A stretch of 41,231 nt of DNA from Methylomonas koyamae (GTDB lineage: Bacteria > Pseudomonadota > Gammaproteobacteria > Methylococcales > Methylomonadaceae): positions 1-41,231 of the forward strand of contig NZ_LUUK01000166.1 of the NCBI RefSeq assembly GCF_001644025.1. The letters are read 5' to 3'. The translations under genes were made by a program, and so were the position numbers. Each line of letters opens with the position of its first letter. The first letter of the stretch is position 1. Positions 9,106 to 17,609 of the stretch are shown here, one piece after another. The notes beneath the pieces are model-generated. The model was not told the origin of the DNA and ran no database searches. It was given only the letters and a program-made list of their open reading frames with translations.

Positions 9106-9723
9106 ACCGGCGACGGAAAAATTCGGGATACCCTTGAAATCGCCGCGCGCCAGATGTTGGTATTGCAGACCGATCAGCGTCGAAAACTCGTCGTGTTCCA
9201 CCCAGATCACCTTGGCCTGGCCCTGCAGTTCCAGATGTTTGAAGTCGAAGTCGGCGATACTGTTCGGTTGCACTTTTACCAATCCGAACATCCTGATCAT
9301 CAAACCGTCGACCGAAACGTTTTCGGTGCTAAACGCATAATCGACTCCGTCCAGCACAATATGCCCCGGCTCGGTCATCGACTTGCGGTAGGCACGCCGG
9401 GAATACAGTAGCTGGTCGGCATCGTAGGATAAATGGCGAAACTCGATCGCAATCTGAAAGCCCTGCTCGGTCGCTTCGGCTCTAACCACTTCCGCTTCGC
9501 CCACGACGCGCATTTCCGGTAAATAAATATCGACGATAGGCGAAACTTGCAGGGCGCTGAATATGTCCTTAATGCCGTTTCCCGGCGGCGTATCCACCAA
9601 TTCCGCCAATAGCCCAGTCAGCGAGAGATTGACGATTTTGATCGGATGTTCCTGATACCCGAGATAGAGCAAGCCCTGGCTGGTCAGGTTTTTTCGGTAG
9701 GCGCGGTTTTCAACGATGGGCAT
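9088..9723 (-). CDS. Tandem PilZ-domain protein
   Basis: A 211-residue soluble protein with two PilZ-like halves. The C-terminal half has both c-di-GMP elements: RRAYR at 109-113 (RxxxR) and NVSVDG at 135-140 (NxSxxG). The N-terminal half has NLSLTG at 32-37 but only RAYRK at 7-11 without the first arginine, so it may be a degenerate or structural copy. The shared RAYRK in both halves suggests an internal duplication. Expected role: a cytoplasmic c-di-GMP receptor influencing motility, exopolysaccharide or a partner protein. AAAAGGA lies about 8 nt before the ATG. It is divergent from the lytic transglycosylase gene; no cyclase or flagellar gene is nearby. Confidence 0.8.
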   Translation of the reverse strand: MPIVENRAYRKNLTSQGLLYLGYQEHPIKIVNLSLTGLLAELVDTPPGNGIKDIFSALQVSPIVDIYLPEMRVVGEAEVVRAEATEQGFQIAIEFRHLSYDADQLLYSRRAYRKSMTEPGHIVLDGVDYAFSTENVSVDGLMIRMFGLVKVQPNSIADFDFKHLELQGQAKVIWVEHDEFSTLIGLQYQHLARGDFKGIPNFSVAGLQAAG

Positions 9724-9789
9724 GGCCTGTCCTTTTTGATAGCGGGGGCTTCCGGTCGGGAGTCCTGAGTGACTTAGGGGTATTAGGGC

Positions 9790-10380
9790 ATGAAAAATAA
9801 ACTAATCGGTTTCGTTAGTCTAACGCTTTTCTCGGCCTGCGCCAGTCTGCCGCCGAAAAACACCGAAAATCTGTGTGAAATTTTTCGGGAAAAGGAGGAC
9901 TGGTACCAGGCCTCGCTCGATTCGGCGCGGCGTTGGGGCGTGCCCATCGCGGTGCAAATGGCCATCATTCATCAGGAAAGCCGCTTCGTCGCGGACGCCG
10001 AACCGCCTAGGCCGACGATTTTAGGATTTATTCCCTGGTTCCGGTCCAGCAGCGCCTACGGTTACCCGCAAGCCAAGGACGAAACCTGGGCCGATTACCG
10101 GCGGAAAACCGGGAAAGACTGGGCCGATCGCGAAGACTTTGCCGACAGTTGCGATTTCGTGGCCTGGTACTGCGCCACCACTCGCGACATGCTGGGCATT
10201 TCCGCGTCCGACACCCACCATCTTTATCTGGCTTATCACGAAGGCCAGGGCGGATACCGGCGTAGCAGCTATTTGCAGAAACCTTGGCTATTGAATACCG
10301 CGCAAAAAGTTCACCGGCGCGCGCTCAATTACGACGCGCAATTAAGCGGTTGTCGACAGGAGCTGAACGCCGAAAACTGA
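9790..10380 (+). CDS. Lipoprotein with transglycosylase SLT-like domain
   Basis: A 196-residue protein with a short signal peptide and lipobox LFSAC (lipidated C17), so probably membrane-anchored. The segment GVPIAVQMAIIHQESRF (50-66) matches the SLT-family catalytic region, with E63 in the QES motif as the likely acid. SSAYGYPQAKDETW (a Gly-Tyr-x-Q variant of the GLMQ motif) and YLAYHEGQGGY follow, as in family-1-like lytic transglycosylases. It should cleave the MurNAc-GlcNAc bond of murein to anhydro ends, working at the envelope. It stands between the PilZ gene and the FKBP gene, and could be co-transcribed with the latter (36 nt gap). Confidence 0.8.
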   Translation: MKNKLIGFVSLTLFSACASLPPKNTENLCEIFREKEDWYQASLDSARRWGVPIAVQMAIIHQESRFVADAEPPRPTILGFIPWFRSSSAYGYPQAKDETWADYRRKTGKDWADREDFADSCDFVAWYCATTRDMLGISASDTHHLYLAYHEGQGGYRRSSYLQKPWLLNTAQKVHRRALNYDAQLSGCRQELNAEN

Positions 10381-10416
10381 TAAACTAAACCGTTCACCAA
10401 ACCGCAGGGAGTTATC

Positions 10417-10896
10417 GTGAAAACCGTAAAACAGCGCGTCGTCGCTACTTTAACCGCATTTATTATAGGATTCGTCATGTTCTCGATGGCCAACGCCACT
10501 ACCCCCGCTGAAAATCTCGCCGCCGGCGAAGCCTTTTTGGCCGAAAACGCTAAAAAGCCCGGCGTCGTCACCACGGCCAGCGGCTTGCAATATCAAGTCG
10601 TTACCGAAGGCAGCGGCGCGCAACCCGGCCCAACCGACAACGTCACCGTCCATTACCAAGGCACGACAATAGACGGCAAGGAATTCGACAGTTCCTACAA
10701 ACGCGGCGCACCGGCCTCGTTCCCGTTGAATCGGGTGATTCCCGGTTGGACCGAAGGTCTGCAATTGATGAAGGAAGGCGCCAAATACCGTTTGTTCATC
10801 CCGGCTAAACTGGCGTACGGCGAGCGCGGCGCCGGTCGCGACATCGGCCCCAATTCGGCGCTGATTTTCGATGTCGAACTGATCAAGGCCCGTTAA
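10417..10896 (+). CDS. FKBP-type peptidyl-prolyl cis-trans isomerase, exported
   Basis: A 159-residue protein with a cleavable signal peptide (to about MANA, residue 27), a short linker helix and one FKBP domain. Visible FKBP signatures are VTVHYQGTTIDGKEFDSSYKRG, FPLNRVIPGWTEGLQLM and the closing GPNSALIFDVELI. It should speed proline isomerisation in periplasmic or outer-membrane proteins; FklB/FkpA/Mip relatives are the closest type, although the N-terminal dimerisation region here is very short. The start is GTG with GGGAG 7 nt upstream. It converges on the histidine kinase gene, with a hairpin at 10910-10932 between them. Confidence 0.92.
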   Translation: MKTVKQRVVATLTAFIIGFVMFSMANATTPAENLAAGEAFLAENAKKPGVVTTASGLQYQVVTEGSGAQPGPTDNVTVHYQGTTIDGKEFDSSYKRGAPASFPLNRVIPGWTEGLQLMKEGAKYRLFIPAKLAYGERGAGRDIGPNSALIFDVELIKAR

Positions 10897-10909
10897 TCCG
10901 CAAGGCTTG

Positions 10910-10932
10910 GGCGGTGCGCCAGCCGCGCCGCC
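10910..10932. terminator. GC-rich hairpin between convergent genes
   Basis: GGCGGTGCG (10910-10918), loop CCAGC, then CGCGCCGCC (10924-10932): a 9-bp stem with one G-U pair. It begins 13 nt after the FKBP stop and ends at the stop codon of the convergent kinase gene. A run of T is missing on both sides, so it may act as a bidirectional pause or mRNA 3'-end stabiliser rather than a classical intrinsic terminator. Confidence 0.4.
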
Positions 10933-13900
10933 TATCCGTCCCGCTCCGCATCCAATCTAGCGAGAGCCGTCACAGTCTCCCGCCCCGCCAGCCGAAACCG
11001 CCGATAGTCGGCTTCCCGCAATATCCCGCGACTCATCCCTTCGTCCAATGTGACCGCCGCTTGGTAAAGTGCCGTGGCGCCTAGATTGCCGGCAGAGCCT
11101 TTCAGCGCATGCAACAAGCGATGAGCTTCAGCCAAATCACCTCGTTCCACAGTCCGCTCGATCCGCGCCATATCGGTTTCGGCGTGAGTTTTAAAGGCGC
11201 GCAGCATCTCCAACACGCTGGATTCGTCGCCGCCGAGCAGCGTCAACACCGGACCGAAATCGAAACCGGCGGCGCTCAACTTCACCAACTCCGGCGCATG
11301 CGGCGGCGGGACTGACGCTACCCCAACGTCGACCATTGAGGGGCGGCCCAGCTCTTCGCAAAGCCGTTCGATCAACTCGAGCGGCTTGACCGGCTTGGCG
11401 ATGAAGGCGTTCATGCCGGCGGCGGCACACCGCTCCTGTTCGACCCTAGTCACGCCGGCGGTCAGCGCAATGATCGGAACGTCTGCTTGGTTTGATTCGG
11501 CTCGAATACGGGCGGTCGCTTCCAAGCCGCTGACCAAGGGCATGTGGATGTCCATCAGTACCGCATCGTAGCGGTGTTGACGTACTAGGTCGACAGCCTG
11601 CTGGCCGTTGCCGGCCAGATCCACCGCGATCCCGGCCAGCTGCAGGAACTCGGACACCACGCGTTGATTGACCGGATTGTCTTCCGCCACCAGGATGCGC
11701 GCCCCGCGCAACGCCGCGCCGCGCGCCCGCATTTCGGCGGCCAGACCGGTTTGATGCCGAGCGCCGGCTTCCGGGACAGCTGGGGGCGGCAGGGTCTCGG
11801 CGATAGGCAGATTCAGCTCGAACCCGAACACCGTGCCGCTACCCAGCCTGCTGCGGACGTCAAAATCGCTGCCCATCAACATTAACAATTGTCGACTGAT
11901 CGCCAGTCCGAGGCCGGTGCCGCCGAAATCGCGGGTGATCGAATTGTCGATTTGCGAAAACGGTGTAAACAATTTGTCCAGATCCTGCTCGGCGATGCCG
12001 ATTCCGTGGTCCTCGACTTCGAAACGAATCAATTCCCCTGCGGTTCCGGCGCGGCGCAAGCGTAGCGCGATGTCGCCGTGGTAGCTGAATTTGACGGCGT
12101 TGCCGAGCAAATTGGCCAGTACTTGCTGCACGCGCAGTGCGTCGCCTATCACCATCGTCGGCAGATCGGCTTCCAAGTCCACCTGGAAACCCAATTGTTT
12201 ACCGGCCGCGCTGCCGGCAAACAGCGTTCTCAAGGTTTCAACCAAGGTCGGCAGGCTGAACGGTGCCGGCTGTATCGCCAATTTGCCGGCTTCGATTTTG
12301 GAAAAATCCAAAATGTCGTTGAGTATGCCGAGCAGACTGTCGGCGGAAGCGTGGATTTTTTCCAGATAATCGCGAATCTCGTCGCTGACCGGTTTGTTCA
12401 GGGCCAGCAGCGACATTCCGAGAATGGCATTCATCGGGGTGCGGATTTCGTGCGACATATTGGCCAAAAACGCCGATTTTGACTGCGCCATTGCTTCGGC
12501 GGATTCCTTGGCGGCAATTAATGCGCGCTCCACGCGCTTTCGCTCGCTAAGGTCACGGACCACGGCCTGTAACGCGGTCTGACCGTCCAGTGAGATCGCG
12601 GACAAGGTGACTTGCGCCGGAAACGCAGTACCGTCGGCGCGTAGGTGTTCCCATTCGAATTCTTGAAAACCGTGGGTCAAGGCTTGCGCCATGATTTGGT
12701 TGGCGGCCGGGTAGGAGTGGCGACCGTCCGGCTGGAATGGCGGCGAGACTTGGGCCGGATGCAGACCGCAAAAGGTCGCGGCGTTATCGTATCCAAACAG
12801 AGCCAGCGTGGCCGGATTGCAATCCACGAATCCGGCGGGCGTTACGACCATCACCGCTTCGTGCGAAACGTTGAACAACTCTCGGTATTTCAATTCGCTC
12901 TGCCTCAGGACTTCCGCGCCGGCGTGCGCCTCGGTTATGTCTTCGACGATGGTCCAGAGGGCGGGCGCATCGTCGCGGCTCGCCAGCCGCATCCCGTTCA
13001 AACGCAATAGCCGTTCGCGCCCGTCCGGCCGTAAAAACCCGATTTCGTAGGGGCTGAAGCGCTTGCTATCGGCGGGGCCTATCGTCAGGTCGGCGGGAAG
13101 CAGCATGGGTAGCGCGGTGCGGTTAAGTTCCTCGCTGGTGTATCCGGTGATATCCCGAAAGGCTTCGTTGAACTCCCGCAAGTTGCCAGCGGGGTCAAGC
13201 AGCGCGATACCCAGCGGCGACAGTTCGTAAAGTCCGCGTAATTTACCTTCTTGTTCGGCCAGATCCGCGAAGGCTTTTTTCAGATTGGCGTTGGCGATGT
13301 CCAATTCGGCGGTACGGGCTTCGACCAAGGCTTCGACGAATTCGGCGCGTCCGGTCGAGGAGAGTAGATAGATGTTCAACAACCCGGCGAACAACACCCC
13401 GCCCATCAAGACGGTCCAGGGTAGCCAGGACGATTGTTCCGAAATAAAGTCGGCGTCGGCTTGTACGACGATTTCCAGACGGCGATCGCCGAGCGTCAGG
13501 CTTTGTCGAATATCGGTCAGCATGGAGATCGTGCGGTGCGCGACGCCAAACAGATCCGAGGCCCCCTCGTCGCCGTCCGGGTCATTAAGCACCACATTCA
13601 AACCGTGCGTTTGCAGGCCCCGCAACGCGGCCGCGACCAGCGCGCCGGTACGCACCACGGTGTAGGTATAGCCGGCCAGCTCGCCGTTTTCGCCGGGTTC
13701 GAACAGAGGCATCACCAATAGCATGCCGTTTTCCTGACCGCCGAATTGCGCCAGACCCACGTTGGTCGCGGCGCTCAGATCGCCGCTGGCCCGGGCTCGG
13801 GCCAAAGTTTGCCGGCGTTTCGGTTCGGAGCCGAGATCCATCCCCTTCAGGTCGGCATTTGGGGCTGCCGGCTCGACGTACAACATCGGGTAATATTCAT

Positions 13901-14888
13901 CGCGCGTGCCGGCAGGCGTCAACGCGCCGTCGGCTTGCAAATCCTTAATATCGGCCGCTGGCGCTCGAAGCCGTAGCTTGGCTTCGAACGCCGCGCGGTT
14001 GGCCGCGCTAACTCGCGGCGCCCAAGCCAGGGCCAGAATATCCGGATTCCGGGCCAGTACGCCATCGGCGAATATCGCGAATTCGCCGGCTTCCACCGAA
14101 CTCGAGGCCCGAAACAGACTGTGTAACGACAACGAAGCGGTGACGGCCTGATTGAAGTGTTCCGCCAGCGCTTTGCCGATTGCGGCGGCGCTCGCCTCGA
14201 ATTGCTGGCGTAGTCGCTGTTCTTCGACTCGTTGTACCTGAAAGAAAACCACGACCAGACCCGCCAACAGACTCAGCGTCGGTAGCGCGATCGTTGCCAG
14301 ACGGCCGCGCCAAAACGGTTGGGGCCGGGCAAACAGGCAAAACATCAGCGGCGACAAAATGACCGCGCCGAAGCAATCGCCGACAAACCAATTCCACCAA
14401 CTCGCCGGCGCGGCCTGTTCGGTCAGCAGATCGAAATACCACAGACTGGTCACGCCCACGCTGGGTGCCAGCCAGCAAGACAACGGTCCGGCCAACAAGG
14501 TGTAGCGGAGAATTTGCCCGCCCCGGTTCAAGGCCGGAACACCGGGGCAGAGCCAGCGTCGCGATAACTGGGCCGCCAACAGCGTTTGCAAGGTGGTGCC
14601 GCAGGCAACCGATATCGCGGCGTAACCGACCTGCGGCGAAAAATGGCCCAGGGTCTCGCTGGCGTGACCGAGATTGATCAGCAGAGCCGCCACCCAAATC
14701 GCCGGCCAATCGCGATTTCCCCAAATCAACAGCGCCGCCAGTCCGATACCCGCCGGCGGCCAGATCGGACTGGCGTAGCCGGGCGGTACCGCCAGAACCA
14801 GACCAAGCCAACCCGAGGCCGCGATCGCGGCGGTCAATACGAAACGGCGAAACAAGGTCGCGGCTAGCGCGCGAGGCGATGTCGGCAT
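10932..14888 (-). CDS. MASE1-CHASE-PAS-PAS hybrid sensor histidine kinase with receiver and HPt
   Basis: 1318 residues from the ATG at 14888; a TTG 23 codons upstream is also in frame but adds only a non-conserved leader. Domains in order: MASE1 membrane sensor (~15-217, several helices), periplasmic CHASE domain (~225-450), membrane helix (~488-510), PAS (~549-655) and PAS (~662-785). HisKA follows with H813 in MSHEIRTP, then HATPase (~912-1029, N-box NLLGNAVKFS, GTGLGLAIS), a receiver with phospho-acceptor D1113 in LMDIHMP, and an HPt domain with H1260 in HALKGSAGNLG. The His-Asp-His chain predicts an ArcB/BarA-like phosphorelay ending at an unknown regulator. No response regulator is adjacent, so it is an orphan. 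The ligand of the CHASE domain cannot be guessed. Confidence 0.93.
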   Translation of the reverse strand: MPTSPRALAATLFRRFVLTAAIAASGWLGLVLAVPPGYASPIWPPAGIGLAALLIWGNRDWPAIWVAALLINLGHASETLGHFSPQVGYAAISVACGTTLQTLLAAQLSRRWLCPGVPALNRGGQILRYTLLAGPLSCWLAPSVGVTSLWYFDLLTEQAAPASWWNWFVGDCFGAVILSPLMFCLFARPQPFWRGRLATIALPTLSLLAGLVVVFFQVQRVEEQRLRQQFEASAAAIGKALAEHFNQAVTASLSLHSLFRASSSVEAGEFAIFADGVLARNPDILALAWAPRVSAANRAAFEAKLRLRAPAADIKDLQADGALTPAGTRDEYYPMLYVEPAAPNADLKGMDLGSEPKRRQTLARARASGDLSAATNVGLAQFGGQENGMLLVMPLFEPGENGELAGYTYTVVRTGALVAAALRGLQTHGLNVVLNDPDGDEGASDLFGVAHRTISMLTDIRQSLTLGDRRLEIVVQADADFISEQSSWLPWTVLMGGVLFAGLLNIYLLSSTGRAEFVEALVEARTAELDIANANLKKAFADLAEQEGKLRGLYELSPLGIALLDPAGNLREFNEAFRDITGYTSEELNRTALPMLLPADLTIGPADSKRFSPYEIGFLRPDGRERLLRLNGMRLASRDDAPALWTIVEDITEAHAGAEVLRQSELKYRELFNVSHEAVMVVTPAGFVDCNPATLALFGYDNAATFCGLHPAQVSPPFQPDGRHSYPAANQIMAQALTHGFQEFEWEHLRADGTAFPAQVTLSAISLDGQTALQAVVRDLSERKRVERALIAAKESAEAMAQSKSAFLANMSHEIRTPMNAILGMSLLALNKPVSDEIRDYLEKIHASADSLLGILNDILDFSKIEAGKLAIQPAPFSLPTLVETLRTLFAGSAAGKQLGFQVDLEADLPTMVIGDALRVQQVLANLLGNAVKFSYHGDIALRLRRAGTAGELIRFEVEDHGIGIAEQDLDKLFTPFSQIDNSITRDFGGTGLGLAISRQLLMLMGSDFDVRSRLGSGTVFGFELNLPIAETLPPPAVPEAGARHQTGLAAEMRARGAALRGARILVAEDNPVNQRVVSEFLQLAGIAVDLAGNGQQAVDLVRQHRYDAVLMDIHMPLVSGLEATARIRAESNQADVPIIALTAGVTRVEQERCAAAGMNAFIAKPVKPLELIERLCEELGRPSMVDVGVASVPPPHAPELVKLSAAGFDFGPVLTLLGGDESSVLEMLRAFKTHAETDMARIERTVERGDLAEAHRLLHALKGSAGNLGATALYQAAVTLDEGMSRGILREADYRRFRLAGRETVTALARLDAERDG

Positions 14889-14982
14889 TGGCAATTCGCG
14901 AGTGGAAACGGCATAAAAGTGGCCGGTATTTTCGGCCCGAAAAGTTCCGCGGAGCAACGATTGGCGATGGCCGTCTCCGCGC

Positions 14983-16035
14983 TTATTGGACGGGCAGCGT
15001 CGCCATGTCGATCACGAAGCGATATTTTACGTCGTTGTTCAGCATGCGCCGATAAGCCGTGTCGATATCAGGCATTGCGATCAATTCGATATCGGCGACG
15101 ATACGGTGTTCGGCGCAAAAATCCAGCATTTCCTGGGTTTCGCGGATGCCGCCGATCAAGGAACCGACCAGCGAACGGCGTTTGAAAATCAGGTTGCCGA
15201 CGTTGGGCGACGGATGCGGGCGCTCCGGCACGCCGACCAGACACAAGGTACCGTCACGCTTTAAAAGACTCAGATACGCATCCAGGTCGTGGGCGGCGGC
15301 GACGGTATCCAGAATGAAATCGAAGCTGCCGAGATGTCGGCGCATCGCTTCCGGGTCCTTGGAAACAACCGCCTGATGGGCGCCTAAACGTTGCGCGTCG
15401 GCGGCCTTTTCCGGCGTGGTGGTGAATAACACGGTCTCGGCGCCGAAGGCGTGCGCGAATTTAACGCCCATATGCCCCAGCCCGCCTAAACCGACGATGC
15501 CGACCTTGTGGCCGGCTCCGACCCGCCAATGCCGCAGCGGCGAATAGGTGGTGATGCCGGCGCACAGCAGTGGCGCAACGCCGGCTAGCGCCAGTGTATC
15601 CGACACCCGCAACACAAAACGCCGGTCGACCACGATCCGATTCGAGTAGCCGCCATAAGTCATCGCGCCGGTATGCGGGTCCGGACTGTTATAGGTAAAC
15701 ACGGTCGCGTTGCAAAACTGTTCTTGATGATCCAGGCAATCCGGACAGGTGCCGCACGAGTCCACCATGCAGCCGACGCCTACCCGGTCGCCGGGCTTAA
15801 AATCCCCGGCCTCGGTTCCGACGTCGACGACATGGCCGACGATCTCATGGCCGGGTACGATAGGGAAGGTCGTACCTTGCCACTCGTTGCGCACTTGGTG
15901 CAAGTCGCTGTGGCAGACGCCGCAGTAGGCGATGTCGATCAACACATCGCTAGGGCCCGGTTCCCGGCGTTGAAAGGCGAACGGCCGCAACGGCGACTGG
16001 GGATCGAAGGCGGCGTAGCCGAAACTTTGCAACAT
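14983..16035 (-). CDS. Zinc-dependent alcohol dehydrogenase, cinnamyl-alcohol dehydrogenase family
   Basis: A 350-residue MDR-superfamily enzyme. I chose the ATG at 16035 because AGGAG lies 8 nt upstream and family proteins begin here; the open frame continues a further 110 codons upstream but that part is not protein-like. Catalytic zinc ligands are C41 (GVCHSD) and H63-E64 (PGHE); the structural zinc has C94, C97, C100 and C108. The Rossmann motif is GLGGLGHMG. Relatives such as YahK and AdhC reduce a broad range of aldehydes with NADPH. Substrate is not resolved; aldehyde detoxification is plausible. It lies downstream of the amino acid permease on the same strand, with a 167-bp gap containing an 11-bp inverted repeat. 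Confidence 0.92.
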   Translation of the reverse strand: MLQSFGYAAFDPQSPLRPFAFQRREPGPSDVLIDIAYCGVCHSDLHQVRNEWQGTTFPIVPGHEIVGHVVDVGTEAGDFKPGDRVGVGCMVDSCGTCPDCLDHQEQFCNATVFTYNSPDPHTGAMTYGGYSNRIVVDRRFVLRVSDTLALAGVAPLLCAGITTYSPLRHWRVGAGHKVGIVGLGGLGHMGVKFAHAFGAETVLFTTTPEKAADAQRLGAHQAVVSKDPEAMRRHLGSFDFILDTVAAAHDLDAYLSLLKRDGTLCLVGVPERPHPSPNVGNLIFKRRSLVGSLIGGIRETQEMLDFCAEHRIVADIELIAMPDIDTAYRRMLNNDVKYRFVIDMATLPVQ

Positions 16036-16068
16036 AAACGACTCCTGGGCTGACGGATGCCCGCATTG

Positions 16069-16107
16069 CGGTATCGGCCGATCGACTGCGGCGGACGGCC
16101 GATACCG
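16069..16107. repeat. 11-bp perfect inverted repeat upstream of the alcohol dehydrogenase
   Basis: CGGTATCGGCC (16069-16079), a 17-nt spacer, then GGCCGATACCG (16097-16107). It lies 34 bp before the dehydrogenase ATG, between the permease stop and that gene (minus strand). A -10-like TATATT occurs further upstream on the minus strand, so the repeat would fall in the 5' leader. No T-tract follows. It could be an operator for an unknown dimeric regulator or an mRNA hairpin. Confidence 0.45.
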
Positions 16108-16202
16108 AAGCGCTTTCGGCACTAACAATATAGTCGGAATTCCTGGCGGTGGACGTAGCGTTTGCCCGCATTCCACCGGGATTGCACGGCCGGCGCCCCA
16201 GC

Positions 16203-17594
16203 CTAGCGGCGTAATTGGCTGTGTTTTATGCCGTAACCGAAATAAATCAAAAACCCGATCAGCAACCACACCACCAACCTGATCCAAGTGTCGACCGGCA
16301 GGCCTACCATCAAACTCAAGCACACCAAAATACCGGCAATCGGCACGTACGGTACCGCCGGGCATTTAAAATGACGTTCCATTTCCGGATGACTGTTCCG
16401 CAAAATCCAGACTCCGCCGCACACCAGCACGAACGCGAACAGCGTGCCGATGCTGACCAACTCGCCGAGTTTCTCGATCGGCATGAAGCCGGCCAGCAAC
16501 GAGACGGCGATGCCGACCAGAATCGTCGATAAATACGGGGTTTGAAATTTAGGGTGTACTTGGGCGAACAGCGGGGGTAGCAGTTGATCCTTGGCCATCG
16601 AGAAGAAAATTCGGCTTTGCCCCATCAGCAACACCAGCATCACCGAAGTCAGCCCGGCGATGGCGGCGATTTTAATAATCGGCGACAACCAACTCATGCC
16701 GACATGGTCGACCGCCAGCGCAATCGGCGCCGGCACGTTCAGCTCGGTGTACGGAATGATGCCGGTCAACACCCCGGCCACCAAAATATAAAGCAAGGTA
16801 CAGACCGCCAACGAGCCGATGATGCCGATCGGCACGTCGCGTTGCGGGTTGATGGCTTCCTGGGCGGCGGTGGAGACCGCGTCGAAGCCGATGTAGGCGA
16901 AGAAAATCACGCCGGCGCCGGTCAGTACGCCGCCGAAACCGAACGGCGTGAAGTCGGCCCAGTTCTGAGTTTGAATATGTCCGGAACCGGCAATGATGAA
17001 TACCACGATCACCGAAAGCTTGATCAACACCATCACGAAGTTGAAGATCGCCGATTGGCGGATACCGGTGACCAGCAGCCCGGTCAGTAGCAAGATCACG
17101 GAGACTGCTGGCAAGTTAATGAAACCGGCCTCGGGATTAGCCAAGTAGGCCGTGGTCAGATAAGTGGGTAGATGCAGCCCCAGCGCATCCAGAAAACTGG
17201 TCAGATAACCGGCCCAGCCTATCGCCACCGTGCTGCTGGCCAACGCATATTCCAATACCAAATCCCAGCCGATGATCCAAGCCATCAATTCGCCCATCGT
17301 CGCGTAGGCGTAGCTGTAGGCGCTGCCCGAGACCGGAATCATCGCCGCCAGTTCGCTGTAGCACATCGCCGCCAGCCCGCAGGCGATGCCGGCCAGAATG
17401 AAGGACACGACGATGGCTGGGCCGGCGTATTTGGCGGCGGCGATGCCGGTCAACACGAAAATCCCGGCACCGATCACCGCGCCGATGCCGAGCAGCGTCA
17501 AGTCCTTTGCTGTCAGGGTCTGCTTCAGTCCATGCTCGACGCAGGTCAGGGCGTCGACGGATTTACGCCGGGTGAGTTGCGCGGGAATTGGCAT
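16203..17594 (-). CDS. APC-family amino acid permease (cationic amino acid transporter type)
   Basis: A 463-residue integral membrane protein with about 12 hydrophobic helices. The first helix carries the APC substrate motif LTLLGIGAVIGAGIFVLTG, with the unwound GAGIF loop. ELAAMIPVSGSAYSYAYATMGEL and FFAYIGFDAVSTAAQEAINPQRD are hallmarks of the CAT/YfnA branch of the family. It is predicted to carry amino acids by proton symport or exchange across the inner membrane; the substrate is not determinable here. It follows the pentapeptide-repeat gene by 15 nt and precedes the alcohol dehydrogenase, all on the minus strand. Confidence 0.9.
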   Translation of the reverse strand: MPIPAQLTRRKSVDALTCVEHGLKQTLTAKDLTLLGIGAVIGAGIFVLTGIAAAKYAGPAIVVSFILAGIACGLAAMCYSELAAMIPVSGSAYSYAYATMGELMAWIIGWDLVLEYALASSTVAIGWAGYLTSFLDALGLHLPTYLTTAYLANPEAGFINLPAVSVILLLTGLLVTGIRQSAIFNFVMVLIKLSVIVVFIIAGSGHIQTQNWADFTPFGFGGVLTGAGVIFFAYIGFDAVSTAAQEAINPQRDVPIGIIGSLAVCTLLYILVAGVLTGIIPYTELNVPAPIALAVDHVGMSWLSPIIKIAAIAGLTSVMLVLLMGQSRIFFSMAKDQLLPPLFAQVHPKFQTPYLSTILVGIAVSLLAGFMPIEKLGELVSIGTLFAFVLVCGGVWILRNSHPEMERHFKCPAVPYVPIAGILVCLSLMVGLPVDTWIRLVVWLLIGFLIYFGYGIKHSQLRR

Positions 17595-17609
17595 ATCGGA
17601 GCTCGTCGG

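Noticed and set aside
14889-14957. TTG start 23 codons upstream for the hybrid kinase
   Set aside because: The MASE1 domain begins just after the ATG at 14888; the extra leader has no conserved feature. Not fully excluded.
16036-16365. 110-codon N-terminal extension of the alcohol dehydrogenase
   Set aside because: The family starts at the ATG at 16035, which has AGGAG at the right distance; the extension covers the inverted repeat and the end of the permease gene and is not protein-like.
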